Positions 32,956 to 44,636 of a DNA stretch of 64,000 nt are shown here, piece after piece. Source of the stretch: Siphonodentalium dalli (taxonomy: Eukaryota > Mollusca > Scaphopoda > Gadilida > Siphonodentaliidae). Below the pieces are notes generated by a model that was not told the origin of the DNA, ran no database searches, and worked only from the letters and a program-made list of their open reading frames with translations. Position 1 is the stretch's first letter, and each line of letters begins with the position of its first letter. Location of the stretch: contig CP136064.1 of NCBI GenBank assembly GCA_032622095.1, positions 126,717,605 to 126,781,604 on the forward strand. The letters are read 5' to 3'. Made by a program: the position numbers and the translations under genes.

Positions 32956-33683
32956 TCAAGTTGTTACTCTGCACAATTTACATTCTCGAATTTTACATAT
33001 AGTATCATTACTATATTGTGATAATAGATTATTGGTGATAGACTTTTTGAATTGTGTTTTATTTGGAGAATTTCTGAGCGAAGCATTGGGGAAAGCGTGT
33101 TTTGGAAGTATTAGTGAGAAATTTGTTCTCGGTTTTGTCATCATCAAGTTTCCGGCTTGTCTAGTTGTAGATATGGGTGTATATTTGAATGTTTTTTCGA
33201 ATGATGATGGGAGAGTTTTATTTTTCCAATTGTACATAAATAATGCGATTTGGAGATGATATAGATCGTGCAGTTTGAGGATCTTTTCCTTCTTAAAAAG
33301 TGGTTCGGTATATATGGCTACGATATTTCGTCTTGCATATAATGCGTATAGCTTTCTTTTGAAACTTAAATAATGATCCTGTTATAGTTGCATGGCCCCA
33401 TATTATTAAGCCGTACATGAGGTGACTGTGAATGAGAGCGAAATAAAGGGTTTTGAGTGCGTTTTTGGGGAGAAATCGTTTTGCCATGTTTAAGCAATAT
33501 GTTGCATGAGAAATGTTTTTTGTCATCATGGATATATGATACTTGAATGTGAGGTTCTCGTCTATGATCACTCCGAGAAATTTAAGAGATTTTTCTTTGT
33601 ATTGGTTTCCAACACGGGTAAGTTCTTTACGATTCAGTTGTATCCTTATATCGTTCCATTTTGAGTCATTGTTTTGGGGGTGT
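32956..33683 (-). pseudogene. Non-LTR retrotransposon reverse transcriptase, C-terminal part, one frameshift
   Basis: The minus strand from about 33683 reads KFLGVIIDENLTFKYHI, then NALKTLYFALIHSHLMYGLI and WGHA, then FKFQKKAIRIICKTKYRSH. This is the thumb region after the FADD catalytic box in CR1/Jockey-type reverse transcriptases. A one-base shift near 33320 moves to EPLFKKEKILKLHDLYHLQ and then ALFMYNWKNKTLP, TRQAGNLMMTKPRTNF, ending in a stop at 32956. The catalytic palm is missing, so this is a 5'-truncated copy, the usual fate of target-primed insertions. Its 3' flank contains the hairpin at 32650-32695. Confidence 0.8.
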
Positions 33684-34059
33684 TATTAGATATTGATTTT
33701 TGAAATTTGTTATTTTCTCGAGATGAGTACTAATAATTGCCTTCAACTGCGTAATCTGCTCGAGATGTGTACACCAAAGCACTATTCAAACAGACAAGGA
33801 TGGATAACTCTAAAATCAAGTGGTAATAATAACGCAATTTTGACTGTTCTGGGCCAGAAAGTATTCCCGATAATGAAAAATAATAGATTTCTAAAATCGA
33901 TATCTAAAAAATCTGAGCTTTGATGGGTGGCTTCCTCGACTCGAATCAAATATTTTTGACCCCCGAAGCCATTGAAATAGTAATTGAGAGGAGTTTTATC
34001 AGATTGAGTACCTTTAAGACACTATAAGTCAGTTTAGTTGAGAACTATATATGCCATTA

Positions 34060-34330
34060 TGTGGGTCCCAGCCCCTTCCCATCCCTCAAAAGTTGATTTT
34101 ACAGAAAGCGGTATATAATTTCTCAAAAAATCACCATTGGGATTCTAATCATATTTCAACAAGAAATGAACAGAACTGCTGCGACTAAACTCAATAGAAC
34201 CAAAATTGTCACTTTGGCTCAAAATGGCAACCAAATGATGGAAAATAGTAGATATTGCCCCAGCGTGCCCCGCGATTGCTTACAAGTTGTGATTGATGTA
34301 TAAAATTGACTAATATGCCTTCTATACATT
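34060..34330 (+). repeat. Dispersed repeat, relative of 60750-61560
   Basis: Shares TTACAGAAAGCGGTATA, 'catatttcatcaagaaat', CCAAAATTGTCACTTTGGCT and CAAGTTGTGATTGATG with the tandem units at 60750-61560. No conserved protein frame. Confidence 0.7.
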
Positions 34331-34469
34331 GAATACTAACATTGCTGATGCAACTTGGTTAACTGTTTAAACTATTGTAACCACTGACATTGCCAGAAAT
34401 ATTGAATTTTTCTCTCACAAACTTAACATAAGAATCAACAAAAATGAACTTTTCAGGTATGAACCATTT

Positions 34470-35345
34470 TTAGCTCAACTTTACTTTGTAAAGTTTGAGC
34501 TATTGCCATGGCTTGGTATCCGTCGTCCGTGTGTATGTACCTATGTGCGTGTATTCGTCAACGGGCTACAAGTCGTACTTTTGGTCGGATCATTATGAAA
34601 TTTGTCATGGCTGTTGACATTGACATGTAGATGGGAACGAGTCATTTTGGGGTCATTCGGCAAAAAAACATGGCTGCCAGCGGCCATCTTGGATTTTACT
34701 CTTTGCATGACTAAATCCTTTGGCAAGGGCTACATGTTGTAGCTTTGATCGAATCATCATGAAATTTGTCATGGATGTTAATAATGACATGTAGATGGGA
34801 ACGAGTCATTTTGGGGGTATTCGGCCAAAAAACTTGGCCGCCAGCAGCCATCTTGGATTTTACTCTTTGCATGACTAAATCCTTTGACACAAGCTACAGG
34901 TCGTATCTTTGGTCGGATCATCATGATATTTGTGATGGATGTTAACAATGACTTGTAAATGGAAACAAGTCTTTTTGGGTTCATTCGGCAAAAAAACATG
35001 GCTGCCAGCGGCCATCTTGAATTTTACTCTTTGCATAACTAGGCCTTTCCACATTCCTAATCACTCCATTGACTGTAACACATGAAATTATTCCCTTTCC
35101 AAGTTGAGCTACAGTGTCATTGACACTTTCATTTCAATTAAATGGAACTATCTTTGGTATCAAAGGTGTTTTTCATGGAAAAAATTTCAAATTTGATAGC
35201 TCCTCATCTAGAGGTGATCCTAAACATGCTTGTAAATTTTCAAAACAATTTTCCAATAAATGCGGGCTGCAGGGTGTGCCGATGGATTCGAATTTGAAAT
35301 CCCAGATGGCTGCTGGCGGTCATGTGTTTTAACTCAGACTTTTAT
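34470..35345. repeat. Tandem ~165 bp units with ATGGCTGCCAGCGGCCATCT
   Basis: About three units (34560-35040) contain 'ggtcggatcatcatgaaatttgtcatgg', 'tgacatgtagatgggaacgagtcattttggg', ATGGCTGCCAGCGGCCATCT, GATTTTACTCTTTGCATGAC. The left edge is 'tttagctcaac..actttgtaaagtttgagctattgccatgg', and a similar 'cttcgtcaagttgagcaaa' is at 35360, which suggests the edges of one repeat element. A diverged relative is at 23690-24040. Confidence 0.7.
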
Positions 35346-35994
35346 ATTTATGTTTTTTAACTTCGTCAAGTTGAGCAAAAATTAAATAGACGAAGAATCC
35401 TTTCCCCGAGCTGTGCTATCACCATACCAAAGCACAACTGAATCAGAAGATTCTTGCCCAAAATGTTCTTTCATACACAAATTCCAAGTCAAACAAGGGC
35501 CATAACTCTGGTAAAAATTAATGGACGAAACCTGTAGTATATTGATATCCTCTCTTATCGGAAATTTTTTTTATTTGAAAGTAATAAAAATCTGAAGAAA
35601 AAAAAAAATTACATGCAAAACTAATCGTTGTGCATATTTATTTCTATTGAAGCGCATTAAAAAAATCGGGAATTGGCTGAGTGTTTTCTATGGTGGCACA
35701 TTTTCTTGATAATTACAAGGCATGTGTGTGTTGAAATAACATTTTAAGCAGGGTTCGCGCTGCCACCTTCCAAATTTACCAATAGCAAAAAATATTTTCA
35801 TTTGGCAAAATGTTTGGCAAATGGGTTTTTAATTATGACTATCTAGTCATACATCATTATTATTCGTTATTACAGATAATACAAATGGAAACCTGACAAG
35901 AAATCTATCAACTAAGCATGGTCAGCAGTTTTATGTAAACTTCTCTTTGATTTTCACAAAATATAATTAATTTTTCCAATTTAAAAAAATATAA

Positions 35995-37022
35995 TTTTTT
36001 TAATTATATTTTTCCGCCAAGGAAAGCCCTTCAACTGAACTATATGGATTTGAATGCAAGCCCAGGAGGAGGCACGAGCAATAAAGTTAATTAATATCCA
36101 AATTTTATGGGAATGCACTCTTCCGAAACAGATTTCCTGTAAATGTGATTTAGTCATGAATCGGATATGATTATGTTACGTGAAAGAGCTCCCAATTCAG
36201 ATTCCAACATTGCTCAAACGTGGACCTCCCCCCTTGTTTTTGGAAGAAACATCCCAGGTAGTGCCATATAATTCATGCTAGCGAGACAACGAGCAAGTAT
36301 AACTTTTGAAGAGACTTCTTTCCTGTCACTTCTTCCGTCGCTTCATCCTGTTCTCTTTGTCATCTTCGACAGTTCACATATAGAACTGATGTCACATGTA
36401 GCCATTGTGTATGTCATAAGATATCAGGATGCGCATGATACACCAGGGAGCAAATTACAGGTATCGCATTGTAATTTGCTACTGAAATGTGGATAATAGC
36501 TAGGAATTTTATATGATGTTAGAAAATGCTATCTAATCATGTGAATGTAAGGCTATTTGCTAATCAAAATTTAAAAAGTAATTTGCTCCCTGTGATACAC
36601 AAACCAGATATATAATTTTTTTAATTAAAATTAGTTTTTCCTTAAGGGAAGCCCGAAACTGAACTATATGGATTACGTCTCCGGCCTTGTGTCAATCAGG
36701 AGGGTTAAAATTTTATTGCTGTGCCGACCCCACTCACACCCGTGTTCAGATTAGTCGCGCATGAATACCACCATGGGAGGGATCTATGATAGTTCAGTTT
36801 CGGGCTTCCCTTAAGGAAAAACTAATTTTAATTTTAAAAATTATATTTTTCCACCAAGGAAAGCCCTTCAACTGAACTATATGGATTAGAATGCAAGCCC
36901 AGGAGGAGGCACGAGCAATAAAGTTAATTAATATCCAAATTCGATGGGAATGTACTCTTCCGAAACAGGTTTCATGTAAATGTGATTCAGTCATGAATCA
37001 GTTATGATTATGTTACGTGATT
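35995..37022. repeat. Direct repeat pair flanking a young MITE
   Basis: The segment 35997-36183 (CCAAGGAAAGCCCTTCAACT, AGGAGGAGGCACGAGCAATA, CATGAATC.G.TATGATTAT) recurs at 36845-37022 with few changes. A third, inverted relative is at 55935-56085, where the piece 36655-36760 (GGAGGGTTAAAATTTTATTG and TCAGATTAGTCG.GCATGAAT) is also present. Confidence 0.75.
36623..36833. mobile_element. MITE with perfect 42 bp terminal inverted repeats
   Basis: AATTAAAATTAGTTTTTCCT continuing to GAAGCCCGAAACTGAAC (36623-36664) is repeated exactly inverted at 36792-36833. The 127 bp between has TACGTCTCCGGCCTTGTGTC and the same sequence as 55960-56035. The absence of any mismatch between the arms suggests recent movement or gene conversion. 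Confidence 0.7.
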
Positions 37023-38595
37023 CCGACATTGCTCAAATGTGTACCGCCCCCCCCCCCCCCCCCCCCCCCCATGCATGCACGTTTATTATTTTCTTGGGAA
37101 AGTGCTTATTTGGGTCTGCACGTTTATTAATTTTGAGGCTATGAAAATTGAAATCAGCACAAACTCAAGATTTCTATATGACTCTGATACCAAAATGATG
37201 AGTTTATATCTTTATGCATGTATATGACACACATGTGAACATTTAAATACTGAATAAAACACCACATGACACATACCGTACTATGTTGATTCCTATACAT
37301 GTACTTGACCTACACGAACTGTAAAAATAATATGTTTAAAGGCACGTGCGGCCTTCATTGTCGAAAATATTCATATTTGTTCCAAACACCGTAAACAGAA
37401 AAACATTAAAACGCACACAGTTCCGTTCATATATACCACGACCATCGCCTAAACAGCATGTTATCATAAAGACCTACTATATTTTACCTAAGCAAGAGCC
37501 TGGTTGTGTTACAGAAGACAGCACGGTGTTACTGGCTAATCACACACAAATGGTATAAACGCTCTTTATTAGTTCCATATCAGGTATTCACCAACAAAGA
37601 ACGCTCTTTATGTTTACCATCATAATATAAACAAACACCAGAAAAGTTACTTTTTATGCTTTTGTTTACATAACAATGGTCAAACATATGAGCATAACAT
37701 ACTGTTTATGCGATATTTCTTATTTGTATACGGACAAAGTCTATCTACATTTTGATGTTCTTTCTGTTTGTGGCGGTTTTTGACGGGTGGAGATATTTTC
37801 ACAGGATACCCACCGCCAAGGCCAACCGTGTCTTTAACAGTTGATGTTTTGCTCAGAGTTTCCCCTGCACTATTATTTGGGTCTGCACTTTTATTAACTT
37901 TCAATGAAATTTCCCCCCTGCACTATTATTGGGGCCTGCACTTTTATTTGGAGCCCGAGAGTATAGAGATAGAGATAATTTCAGACCCACACCCTCCAAT
38001 TTTATATCATTGCTGCTTTAGTACAGTCGCGATGCATTACATGGCAACATCGCTCCACTAATTTATGTCAGTTCATCGGTACAAAGGCCTTTTTCTCCGA
38101 GTCCATATTATAACCATTAACCCAACATCTTATTATTCTTATAGAAGTCCATAAATGACTATTCTGACACTATATAGAGATGACTAAGATTCTGACACCC
38201 CCCTATTTTATAGCCTTGTTGCAACAGTAGAGTTCAGATGCATAATATGTCAACATTGGTCGTTATCGCTCTACAAATTTATATCGGTTCAACCCTTAGT
38301 TCCCTGTATCGCCCACCCCTCCCTCAATTTATTTTTTCAGTTGTATTATAGTCTCGTTACGTACACATTTTATCTTTTGTAACTTTTGCTTCAACACATC
38401 AAATTCCGCTGCAGACAATACAAAACAGACAACATTTTGAAATGTAAGCAGGCTTCAAACTCATCTTATCCAAGAAAAACTCTGGTTACATAAGAAATTT
38501 GTGTATAAGGTGTATGCGCATTTGTTGCGTTAAAAACAAAAGGTCCCAAGTCAAGGTCCAAATCCCCAACACACTGATGTGAGGTTTAACTCATC
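37023..38595. other. Non-coding, with a C run and dispersed repeat copies
   Basis: A run of C of more than 20 bases at 37048-37070 is followed by 'catgcacgtttatta' (repeat relative). 37346-37560 has one open frame (starting MRPSLSKIFIF, 70 codons) without a domain. Two copies of AACGCTCTTTAT lie at 37558 and 37600. 37850-37970 is the inverted copy of 1015-1180. The rest, 37975-38595, shows nothing I can name. Confidence 0.5.
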
Positions 38596-38679
38596 TACAT
38601 ACAGTAATGTCCAAAGTAATTGATCACTTTAAAAACCGGCCGATGTCGCGTTAACTCATCACCGGCCGAGGTATCCGCA

Positions 38680-38895
38680 AATGACATTGGGCTATATATC
38701 TCGGAAACGGGTGGAGCTATCGACTTGAAATTTGGTATGTGAATGTATCTTGCCCCGGATACAAATTTTATCAGGTCGCCGAGCCCGTGCGACGCCAGCT
38801 TCGCGCATGCGCAGACCAGATCTCGGAAACGGGTGGAGCTATTGACTTGAAATTTGGTTTTTGAATAGCCCGGACGAAGTCGGGTCACCTTCTAG
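38680..38895 (+). mobile_element. Helitron 3' end (fragment)
   Basis: Sequence with CTCGGAAACGGGTGGAGCTA (twice) and GCGCATGCGCAGA ends in the hairpin GCCCGGACGAAGTCGGG, then TCACCTTCTAG at 38895. A hairpin a few bases before CTRR is the diagnostic Helitron 3' end. The body is related to the minus-strand Helitron at 49038-49541. The 5' end is not visible. Confidence 0.65.
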
Positions 38896-39505
38896 TCTAT
38901 TATATATTTTGGAAGATCTGTGTGTGTGTTTGTGTGTGTGTGTGTAATCGATGAACTCGAAAACGGACCACCCGATTTCGATGAAACTTAGTATGTGGGG
39001 GTATTTTCGGCCGGGGACGAACATAGGCATATTAATTTGTCAATGCGACGTCACCTTGACCTTGAAATCGTGTCATTTCAAGGTCAAACGGCCGAATATC
39101 ACGGGATTTCGATGAAACTTGGTATGTGGGGGTACTTTCTTATGGCGAGTCTCATAAGCATATTCATTTGCCCGTGCGACGTGACCTTGACCTTGAAATC
39201 GGGTAACTTCAAGGTCAAATCGCCAATTTTGATGGGATTTCGACGAAATTTGATACGTGGGGTTACTTTTGTTCACCGATTGTTTTGGACGGGTCCAATC
39301 GTGACCCCGACCAGACCTTGACCTTCAAAATGATCAATTCAAGGTCAAATTGGGTAAAACCGGATAGATTTCGACGGGCACGTTTGTCGGGTACTTTTGT
39401 CTGGGCAGTGTTTTTGGACTGGTCAAATCGTGACCCCACTTGACCTTGGCCTTCAAAATAGACAATTCAAGGTCAAAGCCCGGACGAAGTCGGGTCACCT
39501 TCTAG
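38896..39505 (+). mobile_element. Non-autonomous Helitron, complete, 610 bp
   Basis: Starts TCTATTATATATTTTGGAAG directly after the CTAG of the previous element and ends AGCCCGGACGAAGTCGGG + TCACCTTCTAG. A (TG)n run follows the 5' end by about 25 bases. The interior has repeated pairs of TGACCTTGA and TCAAGGTCA, 'gatttcgatgaaacttggtatgtggggg' and CCCGTGCGACGTGACCTTGA. There is no Rep/helicase gene, so replication would depend on an autonomous relative. Confidence 0.75.
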
Positions 39506-40245
39506 TATATATATATATATATGCATATTTGTTTATCTGTGTCTATGGCCTTTATATCCGTGTCATGTTTTGTTGTCGCATTTTATTTTAGTTGGCATTA
39601 ATATTTTCTTGTGTTTGTTCATATTACATATGACCTTGACCTTCAAAATGGACAATTCAAGGTCAAAGCCCGGACGAAGTCGGGTCACATAAACCTATTA
39701 ATTTGCCCGTGCGACGTGACCTTGACATCGGGTCATTTCAAGGTCAAACGCCCGAATATCACGCGATTTCGATGAAACTTGGTATGTGGGGATACTTTCG
39801 TATGGGGAGTCTCATAAGCATATTAATTTGCCCGTGCGACGTGACCTTGAAATCGGGTCATTTCAAGGTCAAACGCCCGAATATCACGGGATTTCGATGA
39901 AACTTGGTATGTGGGGGTACTTTCGTATGGGGAGTCTCATAAGCATATTCATTTGCCCGTGCGGTGTGACCTTGAAATCGGGTCAATTCAAGGTCAAATC
40001 GCCAATTTTGATGACATTTCGACGAAATTTTATACATAGGGTTACTTTTGTCCACTGGGTGTTTTGGACGGGTCAAATCGTGACCCCGACCTGACCTTGA
40101 CCTTCAAAATGATCAATTCAAGGTCAAATCGGGTAAAACCGGATGGAATTCGACGGGTACTTTTGTCGGGTACTTTTGTTCGGGCAGTGTTTTGGACAGG
40201 TCAAATCGTGACCCCACTTGACCTTGGCCTTCAAAGTCGAAAAGG
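39506..40245 (+). repeat. Truncated Helitron sequence with TGACCTTGA/TCAAGGTCA units
   Basis: After a (TA)n stretch, sequence of the same Helitron family resumes near 39630. A 3' hairpin at 39666-39683 lacks its CTAG and runs straight into internal sequence (TAAACCTATTAATTTGCC). Units of ~125 bp repeat GACCTTGAAATCGGGTCA. It stops at about 40240, where the 192 bp satellite begins. Confidence 0.65.
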
Positions 40246-40249
40246 GTTA

Positions 40250-40965
40250 ATAACTCCATAAAAAAAATATTAGCTATATAGATGTTGCAAATCACCAACA
40301 TGTTAGGACCAATATCCCAGAGTTTCAAATCTCTACATTTAAAACTGTAGGAGGAGTTGATTACACCATGAAGGTACCCAATCTCATCCAAAAGGCAAAA
40401 ATGTTCCAAATTTTCTAAGTCGAAAACCCCCCAAAAATATGGAAAACATGATATTTTTTATTAGCTATATAGATGTTGCAAATCACCAACATGTTAGGAA
40501 CAATATCCCAGAGTTTCAAATCTCTACATTTAAAACTGTAGGAGGAGTTGATTACACCATGAAGGTACCCAATCTCATCCAAAAGGCAAAAATGTTCCAA
40601 ATTTTCTAAGTCGAATACCCCCCCAAAAATATGGAAAAAATGATATTTTTGATTAGCTATATAGATGTTGCAAATCACCAACATGTTAGGAACAATATCC
40701 CAGAGTTTCAAATCTCTACGTTTAAAACTGTAGGAGGAGTTGATTACACCATGAAGGTACCCAATCTCATCCAAAAGGCAAAAATGTTCCAAATTTTCTA
40801 AGTCGAATACCCCCCCAAAAATATGGAAAAAATGATATTTTTGATTAGCTATATAGATGTTGCAAATCACCAACATGTTAGGAACAATATCCCAGAGTTT
40901 CAAATCTCTACGTTTAAAACTGTAGGAGGAGTTGATTACACCATGAAGGTACCCGATCTCGGACG
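40250..40965 (-). repeat. 192 bp satellite, array 1 (four units)
   Basis: TTAGCTATATAGATGTTGCA recurs at 40270, 40461, 40653 and 40845, spacing 191, 192, 192. The right end reads TCTCGGACGCACGGACG and then a hairpin CCGACGgaaaCGTCGG with GGGGACAA at 41027-41040. Because 192 is 64 codons, a minus-strand frame stays open through the 192-spaced units (IGYLHGVINSSYSFK, DLKLWDIVPNMLVICNIYIA). The first unit has GGACCAATA, all others GGAACAATA. The same unit order is found in array 2. The left end is fused to Helitron sequence. Confidence 0.85.
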
Positions 40966-41044
40966 CACGGACGGCTCGACACACGGCTCGACGGACGAGG
41001 GTCATTTCTATAGTCCTCCGACGGAAACGTCGGGGGACAATTAA

Positions 41045-42097
41045 TTGTTGTTGATGACTGTAAAAAATGTTATTCAAATAAACATCAAATGTTTTATTCA
41101 GTTTGTTGTCATTATAACATCCCACTCTACATAACAGTTCCAATGCACCCATGTTGGCGAGATATTTCAGTAATATATATTTCACACGGATTCATTAAAA
41201 AAATTACGTTAATGTACAAATGTCTGGTAATTTTCTTTTATAAACGCCGATTACGCGCGCACTGACCAGCTTGTGTAAATGTGTCTCTCATAACCCACAT
41301 CTACTTCTCACCTACCCTAAATCGAGCGGGAGTACGTGTTTCGCATAGAATATAATGTTTCAATAGATAAATATTGCAAGTAAAATGAGTCTGATTCATT
41401 TGATGCGTACAATAACATCAATTCGATCACATAATCAATCTTAAATAATTCCGTCATTTGATATTATGGAATTATTCGTAAGTTGACATCACAGATAATA
41501 TTCGTGTCGTCGAGGATTGATATATTGGAAACAGACAGTTAAAACCCGAGTGTTTATAAGGAATTTCCTGATAATATTTTGCGTGTGGTACAGTAAAACA
41601 AAAACTGTCTTGTAAATAAAACGAGAAAAATAAAACAATGAACTACCGGTAAAACATAAACAATAATTTGTTGGTATTCCGCATGTCCCACATCAACACC
41701 CAGGTTAACTAAACAAAGTTCATGTGTAAATATTTTCGATCTGATAACGGACTCGGATATCCACAGAAACGCTTTTGAAATTGACAAAATATTCGCATGT
41801 TTCTGTCAAAATAATCGGAGAAAAATCAGCATTTCATAAATAAACATATATCGCAAATGTTCAAACAACATAGATTCCATTTACCATTTCTGGAAAGTTT
41901 TTCACACTTGAAAATTTGTCGTTTAGTCCAGTTATCACTCATTTCGACATACCAATCACAAAGCATTCTGAGCTTCCATCACATTCAATATTCCTGTTAT
42001 TTTTTCTCAAAACCCACATCACTATTTATACTGTCGTCTGTGTATATTATTGTAATATATTCAATCTCTCCTTAGAAAGAGGCAATAAAGACATATT
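41045..42097. other. AT-rich, no gene recognised
   Basis: I see short frames only (for example minus 41787 to 41554, plus 41857-42149), none with a recognisable domain or splice context, and no repeat match inside the window. Confidence 0.4.
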
Positions 42098-42560
42098 ACA
42101 GGCGGGGAACATTCCCATTCTTGGTACGACCGAATCTGACATCGAATGAGTTAATTTAATTCAAATGTCCATATCTCATATAAAAAAAATCGGCGGTTTC
42201 TTGAGCACTGACTTCACCCATCACCGCTTTTTAAAAGGCATAGCAGGAAATGGCACCCTTTTGATAATCTCTAAACAATGGCTTGATTAACCCATTGTCT
42301 CATTTTTGTCCATCCGTTATTAATTTCCGGGTGCCTGCGGAACATGCAGTTACAGTGATAACTGAACAGGTCTTTACGGGCATTACATGATTTGTACACA
42401 ACATAGACTCCACGTCCTACGCACATACATGCATGATGCATTGGACCTCGGAGAGACAATTTCACATGGAGTTTACGGATATGGGACATCGGTTACAGAG
42501 TACAGTTTCTAATCGCGGGATAAGGACGATTGCATCCCGGACATCTGCCCCTCAAAGATT

Positions 42561-42710
42561 GCCCAAGATTTTTTTTAGTTCAGATTAGATACTTTATTCG
42601 CACAAAACATTTACATTACAACATGCAGTGAGAACAAGTGGAGAATTTGTTTTGTACAGGGGCAGTATGGCCAGGATTGGTCGTCTTCCTACTGCCCTTT
42701 TTTAAATTAC
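42561..42710 (-). repeat. LINE 3' tail with conserved hairpin
   Basis: AGGGGCAGTATGGCCAGGAT and TTCCTACTGCCC form a hairpin that resembles the one at 32649-32696. The reading direction is minus. No coding part is attached; copy 2 of the duplication keeps only CCAGGATTGGTCGTCTTCCT (about 46665-46685). Confidence 0.55.
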
Positions 42711-43354
42711 CGTTATAGTTGTATTGATGGACATAACTTTCAAAACAATAAATTTTAATTTTAGTTTCTTTTTTGAATTTACCAGGACTATTTCAGTTGC
42801 ATTGGTAAAAAATCATTTTCAACAATTTAAATTTAAATTTAAAAAACAAAAATTTTCAATACCACACTAAAATCACCCAAAACGAACGGTATCTACACTA
42901 TTTGTCTAATTGTACTTAATTTAGCTGACCTCTTTGCCTTCAATGGTGTCTGCATGGGGTTATATCATCATGCTATAAAGAAGCAATGTGTTTTAAAAAT
43001 GATTCATAATCAGCTGACCAACTTATCACTGACCACCGTGTTTTAAAAGTTGAAACTTGAATTGACCCATATGTTAACTAATTTCAATAAAGTATATAAA
43101 AATAAATATTATCGTAAAACTTATGGGAGGGCACTTGACATGAGGTCGAATATACACGCACGCAGGTTATGGTCATCAATAGCAGTAAATACCCTAACCC
43201 CACCACATCATGTTGGTTAACAAAACTGACAATAAATAAGTTTCCGTGGACATAATTGCCATCCTTGTAACGACCGATTATCATTTTGAATAATATATAT
43301 AAAACATAATCACATATTTCTGTAAACAAAATATTGCAGTAAAATCAAATTTAA

Positions 43355-44636
43355 TGTCCCCCGACTCGAGTGGTAAACTTCATGATTGGATTTGTTAGAA
43401 GGATACTATTTGCAACAATGTTATACAGTATATAGATGTTGCAAACCACCGCAAAATTTCTTGGACAAAACAACCCGATGAACAAACGCATGCAAACGCG
43501 AAAAAAATGATATTTTTGTATTAGCTATATAGATGTTGCAAATCACCAACATGTTAGGACCAATATCCCAGAGTTTCAAATCTCTACATTTAAAACTGTA
43601 GGAGGAGTTGATTACACCATGAAGGTACCCAATCTCATCCAAAAGGCAAAAATGTTCCAAATTTTCTAAGTCGAAAACCCCCCAAAAATATGGAAAACAT
43701 GATATTTTTTATTAGCTATATAGATGTTGCAAATCACCAACATGTTAGGAACAATATCCCAGAGTTTCAAATCTCTACATTTAAAACTGTAGGAGGAGTT
43801 GATTACACCATGAAGGTACCCAATCTCATCCAAAAGGCAAAAATGTTCCAAATTTTCTAAGTCGAATACCCCCCCAAAAATATGGAAAAAATGATATTTT
43901 TGATTAGCTATATAGATGTTGCAAATCACCAACATGTTAGGAACAATATCCCAGAGTTTCAAATCTCTACGTTTAAAACTGTAGGAGGAGTTGATTACAC
44001 CATGAAGGTACCCAATCTCATCCAAAAGGCAAAAATGTTCCAAATTTTCTAAGTCGAATACCCCCCCAAAAATATGGAAAAAATGATATTTTTGATTAGC
44101 TATATAGATGTTGCAAATCACCAACATGTTAGGAACAATATCCCAGAGTTTCAAATCTCTACATTTAAAACTGTAGGAGGAGTTGATTACACCATGAAGG
44201 TACCCAATCTCATCCAAAAGGCAAAAATGTTCCAAATTTTCTAAGTCGAAAACCCCCCCAAAAATATGGAAAAAATTATATTTTTGATTAGCTATATAGA
44301 TGTTGCAAATCACCAACATGTTAGGAACAATATCCCAGAGTTTCAAATCTCTACATTTAAAACTGTAGGAGGAGTTGATTACACCATGAAGGTACCCAAT
44401 CTCATCCAAAAGGCAAAAATGTTCCAAATTTTCTAAGTCGAAAACCCCCCCAAAAATATGGAAAAAATTATATTTTTGATTAGCTATATAGATGTTGCAA
44501 ATCACCAACATGTTAGGAACAATATCCCAGAGTTTCAAATCTCTAAGTTTAAAAATGTAGGAGGAGTTGATTACACCATGAAGGTACCCAATCTCGGACG
44601 CACGGACGCACAGACACACAGAAACGTCGGGGGACA
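43355..44636 (-). mobile_element. Satellite-bearing element with TGTCCCCCGAC ends
   Basis: Starts TGTCCCCCGAC and ends GTCGGGGGACA. It carries six units of the 192 bp satellite (TTAGCTATATAG at 43521, 43712, 43904, 44096, 44288, 44480) and a degenerate part-unit at 43432. Copy 2 of the surrounding duplication has the unoccupied site at 47361-47376 (CAAATTTAA joined to AATAGGG), which fixes both ends to the base and shows no target duplication. The minus-strand frame through the units is 323 codons. No transposase is present. Confidence 0.85.

Larger units (their letters stand above)
32442..34013. mobile_element. TTAA-flanked foldback MITE (copy 2), loop replaced by LINE sequence
   Basis: Ends AGGTACTCAATC and GATTGAGTACCT are flanked by TTAA (32438-32441, 34014-34017). 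The outer parts match copy 1 at 3584-4025, including CAACAGATTCCAACAACAAC near the left and GAATCAAATATTTTTGACCC near the right. From about 32574 to 33683, sequence absent from copy 1 takes the place of 17 bases at the loop (CAAACAAAGCTCAGAGT in copy 1). That insert is a minus-strand non-LTR retrotransposon 3' end. Confidence 0.85.

Noticed and set aside
35750-35770. CAGGGTTCGCGCTG as a hAT-type terminus
   Set aside because: I found no matching inverted end or 8 bp duplication nearby.
40250-44600. Regularly spaced repeats that might suggest a CRISPR array
   Set aside because: The 192 bp units are contiguous and near-identical with no unique spacers, and the genome is clearly eukaryotic.
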